Both the position numbers and the translations under genes were made by a program. From NCBI GenBank assembly GCA_001603275.1, contig LUYM01000011.1, positions 48,931 to 112,930 of the forward strand: DNA of 64,000 nt, read 5' to 3'. Every line of letters starts with the position of its first letter. Within the stretch, counting starts at the first letter, position 1. Below the pieces are notes generated by a model. The model made no database searches. It was not told the origin of the DNA and was given only the letters and a program-made list of their open reading frames with translations. This document shows, in pieces, positions 48,247 through 57,030 of the stretch. This DNA comes from Actinomycetales bacterium Actino_02 (GTDB lineage Bacteria > Actinomycetota > Actinomycetes > Propionibacteriales > Propionibacteriaceae).

Positions 48247-48325
48247 TCCCCGGTTGGTCTGCCGGCAGGGCCCGCCTGACTTTGAATCAGGACTAGCGAC
48301 GCAGGTTCGACTCCTGCCCGGGGAG
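48247..48325 (+). tRNA. tRNA-Gln-like gene (anticodon TTG) with unusual features
   Basis: 79 nt. Acceptor TCCCCGG/CCGGGGA (extendable by a T-G and a G-C pair), anticodon stem CCTGA/TCAGG around CTTTGAA (anticodon TTG), and T-arm GCAGG/CCTGC with loop TTCGACT. Odd points: no encoded CCA (the two other tRNAs here have it), a 9-nt variable region, and a D-arm GGTC/GGCC whose loop lacks the usual A14 and purine 15. It could be the normal Gln-TTG tRNA of this lineage, a degraded copy, or a specialised tRNA. Confidence 0.6.
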
Positions 48326-48394
48326 CTCAGGGCTGCTCCGTATTCCATCCGCCGACCCGTGCCAACTGTCAGCCTCGGCTGGCACGATGAAGGC

Positions 48395-49285
48395 ATGCGC
48401 TGGCCGGAATGGATGATCTATCAGGTCCCGGCTGCAGCCACGTCCGGTTTCGGCAGCAGGCGTCCGAGCTCGCTGCGCGATGGTGCTCGGCAGGTGCTGG
48501 CCGCGATCAGTGGAACGGCGCTGCTCGGCCCCAAATCCGGCGTCGTGTGGCGGGGGCATGCAGATCTCTCCTGGCGGCTGGAGTCGAAAGCGTCCCGGGA
48601 ACACCTGAGCCCCGGCGAGGTAGCCACTCGCGAGCAGGAGATGCTGCGCGAAGCCCGTCGGCTCGGCGTGGACGGCGCGCAGCGGATGGGCGACTGGGAG
48701 ATTCTGGCCCGGTTGCGTCACCACGGCGCGATCACCCGGCTGATCGATGCCACCACCGATCCGTTCATCGCCTTGTGGTTCCTGTGTGAAGACGGCGACG
48801 CTGACGCTCGGGCCGCGGACGGTCTGCTGCTGGCCATCCAGCGCAGCACGTTCACCGAGATCCAACAGCCCTATCGCGCCGACAGCTACCCGGAGATGCT
48901 GGCCAAGCCGCCGGCCGCGCTGATCTACTCCACGCCGCCTATCGATCCCCGGATTGCCGCCCAGCGTGGCCTGTTCGTCCTGCACAGTCAGCCGTTGAGT
49001 GCTGTGGAGTCACCGGCCTCCGAGCTGGGCGAGCTCCGTCCGCCCTCGAAGACCTGGCCGGCCAAGTATCAGGAGTACCTGACTCGGGTCTGTGGCTCCG
49101 ATCCGCTCACCGAAGATCTCGGACGCCCCCAGTTCCAGTTCCCGGACATGCTCGGCATCCAGGTCCCGGCCGCGGTCAAGCCGGTGCTCTCCGACATGCT
49201 GCGGCACAACTTCGGCTTCAGCCGCAGCTCGATCTTCCCCGACTTCGCCGGCCTCGGCGAGGTCTACTCCCGCCCGCTGAGCTAG
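48395..49285 (+). CDS. FRG-domain protein
   Basis: 296 aa. The FRG domain (named after its F-R-G residues) spans about residues 50-200: VVWRGHADLSWRLESKASRE, LARLRHHGAITRLIDATTDP and ALWFLCEDG. These are the family's three typical blocks (WRG, H-x-x-x-TRLLD-like, A-L-WFA-like). FRG proteins have no settled biochemistry; they are common on phages, plasmids and defence islands. No membrane segments are present. CACGAT sits 6 nt before ATG 48395, a weak leaderless -10. The gene lies directly after the tRNA-Gln-like gene, a typical integration position. Confidence 0.82.
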   Translation: MRWPEWMIYQVPAAATSGFGSRRPSSLRDGARQVLAAISGTALLGPKSGVVWRGHADLSWRLESKASREHLSPGEVATREQEMLREARRLGVDGAQRMGDWEILARLRHHGAITRLIDATTDPFIALWFLCEDGDADARAADGLLLAIQRSTFTEIQQPYRADSYPEMLAKPPAALIYSTPPIDPRIAAQRGLFVLHSQPLSAVESPASELGELRPPSKTWPAKYQEYLTRVCGSDPLTEDLGRPQFQFPDMLGIQVPAAVKPVLSDMLRHNFGFSRSSIFPDFAGLGEVYSRPLS

Positions 49286-49330
49286 CCATGGCCAGCCTCA
49301 GTTGATGGCGTCCTGCCGTACTCAGGCGAG

Positions 49331-50242
49331 CTAGAGGCCCACCGCATCGACTCCGTGCACGGCTTGTTTGTGGGTGAAGCCTTCGAACTCCAACTGATTG
49401 ATCAGGCCCGAGCGTGAGAACGACGTGTAGTCCAGATACTCCTGGGCCTTGAGCGCTGCCTGCTCGTTCCAGTCGACCTCGATGTGCTCGACAGCGAAGG
49501 TGGCGTCCGCCTTCGAGAAGCCCTCGAACTTGAGCTGCGCGATCAGGCCCTTTTCCGAGAAGGCGGTGTACTCGAGGTATTCGTTCGCCTTATCGATTGC
49601 CTGTTCCTGGGCCATCGTGTATCCGGGGTCGTCGGCGGTCGCATCCTCGTCCTCGGTCACCTCATCGCCCTCGTCATCGGACGGGCTGGCTGTGGTGTCT
49701 TCCGAGCTGGGAGTGTCGCTGACCTCGGGTGATGAGGCCTCCTCCGGTGTCGCAGGCACCTCCGGGAGTGCGGGGGACGAGGTGGTCGCCACGGTGGAAG
49801 CGCTGTGGGCAGGCAGCGCGCTGGTGGACAGGGCCATCCCCAGAGTGGTCATGGTTGAGGCGAGCAGGGCGAGAGCTCCCAGGACGATGCCGGCGATTGC
49901 CATACCCCTGGGCTGACGCTGGCGCAACGCGAGGATTCCGAGCACAACGGCGGCGCCGCCGGCAAGAATCCCCCAGACTGGGGCCAGGCCCGTCACGAAC
50001 GCCACAATTCCCGTGATGAGCGCCGCGATGGCGATGCCCTTGGTGGTGGGGGCCGCCGGTGCCGTCGGAGCGTAGGTGGGTGGCCACTGGGTAGCTGGTG
50101 GGATGTAGTTGGGTGGCTCGGTCGGCGGCATGCCGTCGGAGATCGGCGGGATCCTGGTCTGCTCAGTCCAGGCCTGGCCGTCGAACCAGCGCTGCCGCCC
50201 AGAGCCGTCGTCGTACCAACCGGCGGGGTGCTGCTCGGTCAT
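49331..50242 (-). CDS. DUF2510-DUF4190 membrane protein with two C-terminal Ltp repeats
   Basis: 303 aa. The N-terminal DUF2510 motif (AGWYDDGSGRQRWFDGQAWTEQ-like, residues 6-27) is followed by a Pro-rich linker, a DUF4190 pair of transmembrane helices (about 68-135), an acidic Ser/Thr/Glu-rich linker (about 145-205), and two copies of the Ltp helix-turn-helix repeat (AxxxAxEYLxYTxFSxxGLixQLxFEGF; about 215-255 and 265-303). Ltp repeats occur in the lipoprotein of lactic phage TP-J34 that blocks superinfection by inhibiting phage DNA entry (established). The repeats are predicted outside the cell. ATG 50242 has GAGAGG upstream. Confidence 0.85.
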   Translation of the reverse strand: MTEQHPAGWYDDGSGRQRWFDGQAWTEQTRIPPISDGMPPTEPPNYIPPATQWPPTYAPTAPAAPTTKGIAIAALITGIVAFVTGLAPVWGILAGGAAVVLGILALRQRQPRGMAIAGIVLGALALLASTMTTLGMALSTSALPAHSASTVATTSSPALPEVPATPEEASSPEVSDTPSSEDTTASPSDDEGDEVTEDEDATADDPGYTMAQEQAIDKANEYLEYTAFSEKGLIAQLKFEGFSKADATFAVEHIEVDWNEQAALKAQEYLDYTSFSRSGLINQLEFEGFTHKQAVHGVDAVGL

Positions 50243-50566
50243 GCGGGAACCTCTCTCGTCAGCTCGCCAAGGAATGGTGATGCCGGGCCAGACCCGTCCG
50301 AGGAGTACTCCGTTGGCGGACCGGCTCAGGCCAAGTTGAGCGTGTCGGTCAGCGCTTGTGGGGACGCGTGCCCGAGGTGGCCGGTTATTGGCCACTCCGG
50401 TTGGCAGTCCGTAGACCAGATGTGGGGGCTTTGACCTAGAGGGCAGCCGTCGGAGGGCTTGCTCGGATATCGTGAGAGTCGCCCTCCGGAGCAGCTCGCG
50501 CTCGATCATTGATCCTGGTCGCGGGACGGGGAGAGCGTTGGTCTGGAACTGAAGCGGGGAGCGCCA
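50243..50566. other. 324-bp intergenic region between Ltp-repeat gene and glmU
   Basis: Divergent promoters are expected here. A small hairpin (GTGGCC/GGCCAC, 50377-50395) and a TATCGT box near 50467 are the only visible signals; no ORF is supported. Confidence 0.4.
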
Positions 50567-52030
50567 GTGGCTGAACAAGACAGCGTCGTCGAGCCGGTTG
50601 CGGCGGTCGTCATCATGGCGGCCGGTGCAGGCACCCGAATGAAGTCCGACACCGCCAAGGTGCTGCACAAGGTCGCCGGGCGGTCGATGATTTCGCTGGC
50701 CGTCGACACTGCTGATGCGCTGGCGCCCGAACACCTCGTCGTGGTCGTCGGTCATCAGCGCGAACAGGTCGGGGCGCACCTGGCCGAGATCGCCCCGCAT
50801 GCCACCCTCGCCGTCCAGGAGCAGCTGCTGGGCACCGGCGATGCGGTCCGCTCGGGGCTGGCGGTGCTGCCCGGAATCACCGGCGAGGTGGTGGTCACCT
50901 CCGGCGACGTCCCCTTGCTGCAAGGCGAAACGCTGCAGGCGCTGGTCGCGGAGCATCGCGGCGCAGGCAATGCCGTCACCGTCCTCACCGCCGAAGTGCC
51001 CGATCCGACCGGCTATGGACGAATCGTCCGTGACTCCGTGGGCGTGCAGCGGATCGTCGAGGAGCGGGACGCGGACGCAGCCACCAAGGCCATCGCCGAG
51101 ATCAACTCCGGAATCTACGTCTTCGATGCTGAGGTGCTCAGCGCCGGCATCGCCTCGCTGAGCGCAGCCAATGCCCAAGGTGAGCTCTACCTGACCGACG
51201 TGGTCGCCTTCGCCCGGGCGAACGGACGCGCTGTCGGAGCCTGGCTGCTGGAGGATCACCTGCAGACCGAAGGGGTCAATGACCGGGTGCAGCTGGCTGA
51301 GCGCAATGCCGAACTGAACCGCCGGATCCTGCACAAGTGGATGCTGGCCGGTGTCACCGTGATCGATCCGGCCACCACCTGGGTGCACGCCGAGGTCGAG
51401 CTGGCCCCGGACGTCACCTTGCTGCCGGGCACCTCGCTGGAGGGGACCACCTCGATCGAGTCCGGCGCGGTGATCGGCCCGGACACCACTTTGATCGACG
51501 TCGAGGTCGGTGCGGGCGCACATGTCACCAGAACCCACGCCGAACTGGCCAATATCGGTGCCGGTGCCACTGTCGGTCCGTTCAGCTACCTGCGACCGGG
51601 CACCGAGCTGGGGGACAGCGGCAAGATCGGTGCCTTCGTCGAGACCAAGAAGGCGATCATCGGCGAGGGCGCCAAGGTGCCGCACCTGACCTACTGTGGC
51701 GATGCGGTCATCGGCGAGGGCGCCAATATCGGCGCCGGCACGATCTTCGCCAACTACGACGGGGTCACCAAGTCGACCACCCACGTCGGCGCACACAGCT
51801 TCGTCGGCAGCGACTCGGTGCTGGTTGCCCCGGTCGACATCGCCGACGGCGCCTATGTGGCGGCCGGCTCGACGATCACCGGCCCGGTTGGCCCGGGGGA
51901 GTTGGCCGTGGCCCGCGGACAGCAACGCAACATCGCCGGCTGGGTGGCCCGTAAACGCGCGGGCACCAAGACCGAGGCGGCCGCCAATGCGGCCAAGGCC
52001 CGGCTCGCAGCCGGGGAGGACGCGAAGTGA
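50567..52030 (+). CDS. glmU: Bifunctional UDP-GlcNAc pyrophosphorylase / glucosamine-1-phosphate acetyltransferase
   Basis: 487 aa. The N-terminal uridyltransferase (MAAGAGTRMKSDTAKVLH, the GxGTRM-K signature) is followed by a left-handed beta-helix acetyltransferase (about residues 255-450, hexapeptide repeats such as IGPDTTLIDV, IGEGANIGAG, with ANYDGVTKSTT) and a short C-terminal tail. It makes UDP-GlcNAc for peptidoglycan. GTG 50567 has GGGGAG upstream. Its 3' end overlaps prs by GTGA; the glmU-prs pair is conserved across Gram-positive bacteria. Confidence 0.97.
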   Translation: MAEQDSVVEPVAAVVIMAAGAGTRMKSDTAKVLHKVAGRSMISLAVDTADALAPEHLVVVVGHQREQVGAHLAEIAPHATLAVQEQLLGTGDAVRSGLAVLPGITGEVVVTSGDVPLLQGETLQALVAEHRGAGNAVTVLTAEVPDPTGYGRIVRDSVGVQRIVEERDADAATKAIAEINSGIYVFDAEVLSAGIASLSAANAQGELYLTDVVAFARANGRAVGAWLLEDHLQTEGVNDRVQLAERNAELNRRILHKWMLAGVTVIDPATTWVHAEVELAPDVTLLPGTSLEGTTSIESGAVIGPDTTLIDVEVGAGAHVTRTHAELANIGAGATVGPFSYLRPGTELGDSGKIGAFVETKKAIIGEGAKVPHLTYCGDAVIGEGANIGAGTIFANYDGVTKSTTHVGAHSFVGSDSVLVAPVDIADGAYVAAGSTITGPVGPGELAVARGQQRNIAGWVARKRAGTKTEAAANAAKARLAAGEDAK

Positions 52031-53010
52031 GCGGCATCACCCGTCCGAACAACAAGCATCTGATGCTGTGCACCGGGCGGGCGTTCCCCGAGCTTGCCGA
52101 GGAGGTCGCCGACCTGCTGGGCGTCGGACTCGTCCCGACCCGCTCGCTGACCTACGCCAACTCTGAGATCTACGTCCGCTTCGAGGAGTCGGTGCGCGGC
52201 GCGGACGCCTTCGTGATTCAGTCGCATCCGGCACCGGTCAACGAGTGGCTGATGGAGCAGCTGATCATGATCGACGCCCTGAAGCGGGCATCGGCCAAGC
52301 GAATCACGGTGGTCTCGCCGTTCTACCCCTACGGACGCCAGGACAAGAAGCACGCCGGACGCGAGCCGATCTCGGCCCGGCTGATCGCCGATCTCTACAA
52401 GACCGCCGGCGCCGATCGGCTGATGTCGATCGACCTGCACGCGGCGCAGATCCAAGGCTTCTTCGACGGTCCGGTGGACCACCTGCTGGCCCTGCCGGTT
52501 CTGGTCGAGTACATCAAGGCGCACTACGACGTCTCCGAGATGACGGTCGTCTCCCCGGATGCCGGACGGGTCCGGCTGGCCGACATGTGGTCCGACGAAC
52601 TCGGCACCCCGCTGGCGATCATTCACAAGCGCCGCGACCCGAACAAGGCCAACGAGGTCGCCGTCGGCGAGGTCGTCGGCGACGTGGCCGGACGGGTGTG
52701 CCTGCTGGTCGACGACATGATCGACACCGCCGGGACGATCTGCCAGGCCGCAGCGGCCCTGAAGAACTTCGGAGCCAAGGCGGTAATCGCCGCCGCCACG
52801 CATCCGATCCTGTCCGGACCCGCACCGCAGCGGTTGAACGAGTCCGCCTTCGAAGAAGTGATCGTGACCAACACGTTGCCGATCAGTGAGGACATCAACA
52901 TCCCGAAGCTGACCGTGTTGTCGATGGCGCCGCTGATTGCGGCCGCGATTCAGGCGGTCTTCGAGGACGGCTCAGTGGCCTCACTGTTCCACGGAAACCA
53001 CTCGGGATAG
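52027..53010 (+). CDS. prs: Ribose-phosphate pyrophosphokinase
   Basis: 327 aa. Class I PRPP synthase: SHPAPVNEWLMEQLIMIDAL, the catalytic flexible loop after RQDKKHAGREPIS, DLHAAQIQGFF (metal/ATP) and the PRPP loop VDDMIDTAGTI. It makes PRPP from ribose-5-phosphate and ATP for nucleotides, His, Trp and arabinogalactan-type precursors. Coupled to glmU by a 4-bp overlap. Confidence 0.97.
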   Translation: MSGITRPNNKHLMLCTGRAFPELAEEVADLLGVGLVPTRSLTYANSEIYVRFEESVRGADAFVIQSHPAPVNEWLMEQLIMIDALKRASAKRITVVSPFYPYGRQDKKHAGREPISARLIADLYKTAGADRLMSIDLHAAQIQGFFDGPVDHLLALPVLVEYIKAHYDVSEMTVVSPDAGRVRLADMWSDELGTPLAIIHKRRDPNKANEVAVGEVVGDVAGRVCLLVDDMIDTAGTICQAAAALKNFGAKAVIAAATHPILSGPAPQRLNESAFEEVIVTNTLPISEDINIPKLTVLSMAPLIAAAIQAVFEDGSVASLFHGNHSG

Positions 53011-53020
53011 GAAGGCAGCG

Positions 53021-54289
53021 ATGGGCGGCATCGAGTCGACGAGGTCGATCGCTGTGGATCGCCCATTGGAGCAGCTGGGTGCCGTCGTCCGGCGCTGGAC
53101 CGGTCGCGTACTCACCCCCGTCCTATCCGCGCTGTGCTCCTGGCCCTGGTGGCTCCAGGTGGCGGCGATCTGGCTGTTCGGACGGCTGGTCACGGCGTGG
53201 CTGTTCGTGATCGTGGCCAACCGCCAAGACGCCAATCCGTGGTCGCCGGCCCAGCCCGGCTATCTCGCCTACAGCAACGGCTGGGATGCCGGCTACTTCC
53301 AGGAGATCTTCCGCAACGGCTACCCAACCGTGTTGCCGCGGGATGCGTCCGGGCTGGTCGACAACAACGCCTGGGCCTTCCTGCCCGGCTATCCGATGCT
53401 GGTTCGCGGCCTGTCCGCGATCACCGGCCTGGACTGGCTGGTGGCCGCACCGCTGGTGTCCTGCCTGGCCTCACTCGGTTTCTTCCTGCTGGCCTACCGG
53501 CTGTTCACCACCCGGTTCAGCCAGGGGACGGCGCTGTTTGCGCTGACTCTGCTATCCCTGGCGCCGGCCGCCGCCATCTTCCAGATTCCGTATTCGGAGT
53601 CGCTGGCCCTGCTCCTGGTAGCGGCCATCCTGCTGGCGTGGACGCGTGAGCGCTATCTGCTGAGCATTCCGCTGGTGATCCTGGCCGGGCTGACTCGTCC
53701 GCTGGCCGCGCCGCTGGCCCTGGCCAGCGGACTGCTGCTGATCGCCACCTGGTGGCAGTGGCGTCGCGGCGCTCAGGTGCCCGGTCGCCGCTGGTGGTCA
53801 CTGGCCGCTCTGGTGGTGGTCTCGATGGCGGCCATCGGGCTGTGGCCGGCGATCGCCGCTGCGGTCACCGGGGTGCCCAATGCCTATCTCCTCACCGAGG
53901 CTGCGTGGCACGGGGGCGAGAGTCAGCTGCCGTTCAAGCTCTATGTGCGCTCGATGGTCACCTACTTCGGGCCGATCGTCGGAGCGCTGGTCGGTATTGT
54001 GTTCGCACTCGTGGTGGCGAGGGCTCTTCTGTCGAGGGCTGTGCTGCGGTTGGGGATGGTGATGTGGGCGTGGGTGCTCAGCTGTCTGGCCTATCTGGCC
54101 GTGGTGGTCCCGGTGAACACCAGCCTGATCCGGCTGCTCGCCCCAGCCTTCCCGCTGGCGTTGGCGGTGACCGGCCTGTCCCGCAGCCGCGCCTATCGCG
54201 GCTTGCTGCTGATCGGGGCCGTAGTCGCGCAGGTGGTCTGGATGGTCTTCGTGTGGCGCTGGACCGGCTCGAACGTGCAGGCGCCCTGA
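53021..54289 (+). CDS. PIG-V-like membrane mannosyltransferase, copy 1
   Basis: 422 aa with about ten membrane segments. The first extracellular loop bears the GT-C-type motif WDAGYFQEIFRNGYPTVLP followed by WAFLPGYPMLVRG and, further on, TGVPNAYLLTEAAWHG. These match actinobacterial PIG-V/DUF2029-like polyprenyl-phosphate-mannose-dependent enzymes that elongate phosphatidylinositol mannosides, lipoglycans or glycoproteins. GGAAGG lies before ATG 53021, 10 bp after prs, so it is probably in the glmU-prs transcript. It is paralogous to the next gene. Confidence 0.75.
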   Translation: MGGIESTRSIAVDRPLEQLGAVVRRWTGRVLTPVLSALCSWPWWLQVAAIWLFGRLVTAWLFVIVANRQDANPWSPAQPGYLAYSNGWDAGYFQEIFRNGYPTVLPRDASGLVDNNAWAFLPGYPMLVRGLSAITGLDWLVAAPLVSCLASLGFFLLAYRLFTTRFSQGTALFALTLLSLAPAAAIFQIPYSESLALLLVAAILLAWTRERYLLSIPLVILAGLTRPLAAPLALASGLLLIATWWQWRRGAQVPGRRWWSLAALVVVSMAAIGLWPAIAAAVTGVPNAYLLTEAAWHGGESQLPFKLYVRSMVTYFGPIVGALVGIVFALVVARALLSRAVLRLGMVMWAWVLSCLAYLAVVVPVNTSLIRLLAPAFPLALAVTGLSRSRAYRGLLLIGAVVAQVVWMVFVWRWTGSNVQAP

Positions 54290-54329
54290 CGGCTTTGCGC
54301 GTCGTCGAGGGTGCGCCGGGAGCCGGTCG

Positions 54330-55595
54330 ATGACCGGGGTGGCGGCGTCCGGGATGGATCGACCTGGCATGGACGATGCCCTGGCCGGTCTGGGCGGGTT
54401 CGCCGACCGTGGCGTCCGACTGGCCCGGCGGCTGCGCGGACGTCTCGGTGCTCTGCCGTGGTGGGCTCAGGTTGGCCTGGTCTGGCTGGTCGGACGCCTG
54501 TACACCCTGTTCTGGACGCTGGTTGTGCTGCAGCACCAGCCGGCACTGCCAGCGCTGCCGAACCCGGGCAGCTACTTCGACTATGCGAGTATCTGGGACG
54601 GCGGCTTCTATCGGCAGATTCACGACCAGGGCTACCCGAGCGCTCTGCCGCTGACTGACAGCGGCCGAGTCGACGGTAGTCAGTGGGCCTTCCTGCCGGT
54701 CTACCCCTTCCTGGTGCGAGGGGTGACCCTACTCACTGGGCTCAGCTGGCCGGTGGCGGCCACCAGCGTCTCCGCTCTCGCCTGCCTGGGCTTCCTGCTG
54801 GTCTGCTACCGGCTCTTCCGGCTCCGGCAGGACCACCCGACCGCACTCTTCGCTGTCGCCATGATCTCGGTGGCCACCACGGCGCCGGTGTTGCAGTTCG
54901 CCTACGCCGAAGCGCTGGCCTTCTTCCTGGTGGCGGCCGTCCTGCTGCTGATCAGCCATCGGCACTACCTCACCGCCGCCCCGCTGGTGGTGCTGGCCGC
55001 GCTCACTCGTCCATTGGGCGCTCCGTTACTCGGGACGATTCTGGTGGTGGCGGTTGCTTCGGTGATCTCCGCCCGGCGCGCCGGGGACCGGCTGCAGCTC
55101 GGATCGCTGGCCGTGCTGGAGGCCGCTGGGGGAGTCGGAGTCGTGGCCTGGCCGCTGATCGCGGCGATGGTCACCGGAGTCCCGGACGCTTACCTGGCCA
55201 CCGAGGCTGCCTGGCGTGGCGGTCTGATGCTCGGCCCGCTGGAGGCTTATAGCGGGTCACTGGCCGCGATCTTCGAACAGTTCGCCCCGGTGGTGGGGGT
55301 GGTCGGCGTGCTGGGGGTCGCCGCCGTGATGCTGAGCCGTCCGGTGCTGCGGCTGGGCTTGGTGCTGTGGACGTGGATCGGCATGGTCTTGGGCTATCTG
55401 GTCCTGGTGGCGCCGGTCTCGACGTCGCTACCGCGGCTGTTGGGGGCGGCCTTCCCGCTGGCCGCGGCAGCCGCCGGGGCTTCACGAAGCCGCGCCTACC
55501 GCTGGCTGTTGGTCGTCGCTCTCGCGCTCTCCCAGATCGCCTATCTCGCCCTGCTGTGGCACCTCAGCGACGGTGTTCACGATCGCTGGCCGTAG
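54330..55595 (+). CDS. PIG-V-like membrane mannosyltransferase, copy 2
   Basis: 421 aa, collinear with the preceding gene: IWDGGFYRQIHDQGYPSALP, WAFLPVYPFLVRG and TGVPDAYLATEAAWRGG, with the same number of membrane segments. It is clearly a tandem duplicate that has diverged. The shared Asp after Trp in the first loop is the likely catalytic base. It may act on the same lipid-linked glycan at another step (inference). GGGAG lies six bases before ATG 54330. Confidence 0.75.
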   Translation: MTGVAASGMDRPGMDDALAGLGGFADRGVRLARRLRGRLGALPWWAQVGLVWLVGRLYTLFWTLVVLQHQPALPALPNPGSYFDYASIWDGGFYRQIHDQGYPSALPLTDSGRVDGSQWAFLPVYPFLVRGVTLLTGLSWPVAATSVSALACLGFLLVCYRLFRLRQDHPTALFAVAMISVATTAPVLQFAYAEALAFFLVAAVLLLISHRHYLTAAPLVVLAALTRPLGAPLLGTILVVAVASVISARRAGDRLQLGSLAVLEAAGGVGVVAWPLIAAMVTGVPDAYLATEAAWRGGLMLGPLEAYSGSLAAIFEQFAPVVGVVGVLGVAAVMLSRPVLRLGLVLWTWIGMVLGYLVLVAPVSTSLPRLLGAAFPLAAAAAGASRSRAYRWLLVVALALSQIAYLALLWHLSDGVHDRWP

Positions 55596-55632
55596 CCTCA
55601 CCTCCGATTTAGGCGCAGGGCAGCGGACGCGA

Positions 55633-55638
55633 TAAGAT
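55633..55638 (+). promoter_or_regulatory. -10 box TAAGAT of rplY
   Basis: TAAGAT predicts a start near 55645 and a leader of about 110 nt before GTG 55759. The leader could host autoregulation, as is common for ribosomal protein genes. Confidence 0.45.
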
Positions 55639-55758
55639 TCCGAGGTTGCCTCGGCGAGGGGCCTGGAGCCCGTGATCGACAAGGTGCGCGCAGTGCGCGC
55701 CGCCGGTCCTGGAGTCGTCGAGGTTGAAGCTGACGAAGTTAGGGAGTTGGTAGGCAAA

Positions 55759-56379
55759 GTGTCTGAGAACAAGATCGCGGCCCAGTCGCGTACCGAATTC
55801 GGCAAGGGTGCGGCCCGTCGGGCCCGTCGCGCAGGCTTGGTGCCTGCGGTTCTCTACGGCCATGGCACCGATCCGGTGCATCTGTCGCTGCCCGGTCACC
55901 AGGTTCAGCTGGCCCTGCGCACCGCGAACGCTGTGCTGGAAATCACCGTTGATGGTGGGAAGTCTCAGCTGGCGCTGGCGAAGCAGATCCAGAAGAACCC
56001 GATCAAGGGCGACATCGAGCATCTCGACCTGGTCATCGTCCGCAAGGGTGAGAAGGTGACCGTCGAGGTCGCCATCCAAGTTGTCGGCGAGCACGTCTCC
56101 GAGGGAATGGTCGTCATGGACGCCCAGTCGGTCAGCCTCGAGGTCGAGGCCACCCACATCCCCACCGACATCGAGGTGGACGTCACCGGCCTGGAGGTCG
56201 GCACCGCCATCACCGCCAAGGACCTCAAGCTGCCCGCCGGCGCGGTCTTCTCCGGATCTCCGGATCACCTGATCCTCTCGATCGCGGCCACCCCGTCGCA
56301 GGAGGCGCTGGATGCGTCCCTGGGCGGCGAAGAAGCTCCGGCTGAGAGCGCTGCCGAAGGGGCGGCCGAAGAGGCCTGA
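55759..56379 (+). CDS. rplY: 50S ribosomal protein L25/general stress protein Ctc
   Basis: 206 aa. The N-terminal L25 domain binding 5S rRNA (SRTEFGKGAARRARRAGLVPAVLYGHG) is followed by the TL5/CTC C-terminal beta domain (about 95-190) and an acidic Ala/Glu tail. GTG 55759 begins the conserved region; an in-frame GTG at 55672 would add 29 non-conserved residues. It pairs with pth 8 bp downstream, the common rplY-pth operon linked to glmU-prs in Gram-positives. Confidence 0.93.
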   Translation: MSENKIAAQSRTEFGKGAARRARRAGLVPAVLYGHGTDPVHLSLPGHQVQLALRTANAVLEITVDGGKSQLALAKQIQKNPIKGDIEHLDLVIVRKGEKVTVEVAIQVVGEHVSEGMVVMDAQSVSLEVEATHIPTDIEVDVTGLEVGTAITAKDLKLPAGAVFSGSPDHLILSIAATPSQEALDASLGGEEAPAESAAEGAAEEA

Positions 56380-56387
56380 TTTCCTTC

Positions 56388-56987
56388 ATGGCGCCCTGGC
56401 TGTTGGTCGGACTCGGTAATCCGGGTCCGACCTACGCACATCACCGGCACAACGTTGGCTACTTGGTAGTGGACGAACTCGCCCGGCGTGCGTCGGTGAA
56501 GTTCAGTCGGGCCATCGGGCTGCGTGCCGAGGCCGCCCAGACCCGGATCACTCCCGCCGGGATCGGCGCGGTCGGGGCATCCGCCGAGCAGGTCGTCCTG
56601 CTGAAATCACGGACCTTCATGAACGAGACCGGGGTCGCCGTCGGCAAGGCGTTGGCCTACTACAAGGTCACTCCGGCGCGGCTGGTCGTCATCCACGACG
56701 AACTCGACCTGGATTTCGGACAGCTCCGCCTGAAGTTCGGCGGCGGCGACAACGGGCACAACGGCCTCAAGTCGATCCGGGCCCATGTGGGCACCGGAGA
56801 CTTCTATCGAGCTCGGTTCGGCATCGGACGTCCGCCCGGACGCCAGCAGCCGGCCGACTTCGTGCTCACTTCCTTCCCCTCCGGCCAGGCCGACGACCTG
56901 GCCGTTGAGGTGGCGCGCTGCGCCGACGCGGTGGAGACGCTGCTCACTCAGGGCCTCGAGACCGCCCAGAACCGCTTCAACTCCTGA
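56388..56987 (+). CDS. pth: Peptidyl-tRNA hydrolase
   Basis: 199 aa. It recycles peptidyl-tRNAs dropped from ribosomes. Signatures are VGLGNPGPTYAHHRHNVGY (catalytic His and Asn), LKSRTFMNETG, VIHDELDLDFGQLRLKFGGG and GHNGLKSI. It starts at ATG 56388, 8 bp after rplY. Transcription likely ends at the REP-like hairpin just past its stop. Confidence 0.96.
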   Translation: MAPWLLVGLGNPGPTYAHHRHNVGYLVVDELARRASVKFSRAIGLRAEAAQTRITPAGIGAVGASAEQVVLLKSRTFMNETGVAVGKALAYYKVTPARLVVIHDELDLDFGQLRLKFGGGDNGHNGLKSIRAHVGTGDFYRARFGIGRPPGRQQPADFVLTSFPSGQADDLAVEVARCADAVETLLTQGLETAQNRFNS

Positions 56988-56994
56988 GACTCGC

Positions 56995-57030
56995 CCCGCA
57001 GAAAATGGGGACTGTCCCCTTTTCTGCGGG
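56995..57030. repeat. REP-like palindrome, likely also the pth terminator
   Basis: CCCGCAGAAAA pairs with TTTTCTGCGGG and encloses GGGGACTGTCCCC. It is the same nested design as 18007-18041 (CCGCAGA...GGGGACxGTCCCC...TCTGCGG), 39 kb away, and sits 8 bp after the pth stop. Confidence 0.8.

Noticed and set aside
48247..48325. Selenocysteine tRNA, suggested by the long D-stem option and TTCGACTCCTG T-arm
   Set aside because: The anticodon is TTG rather than TCA and the variable region is only 9 nt, far shorter than the tRNA-Sec extra arm.
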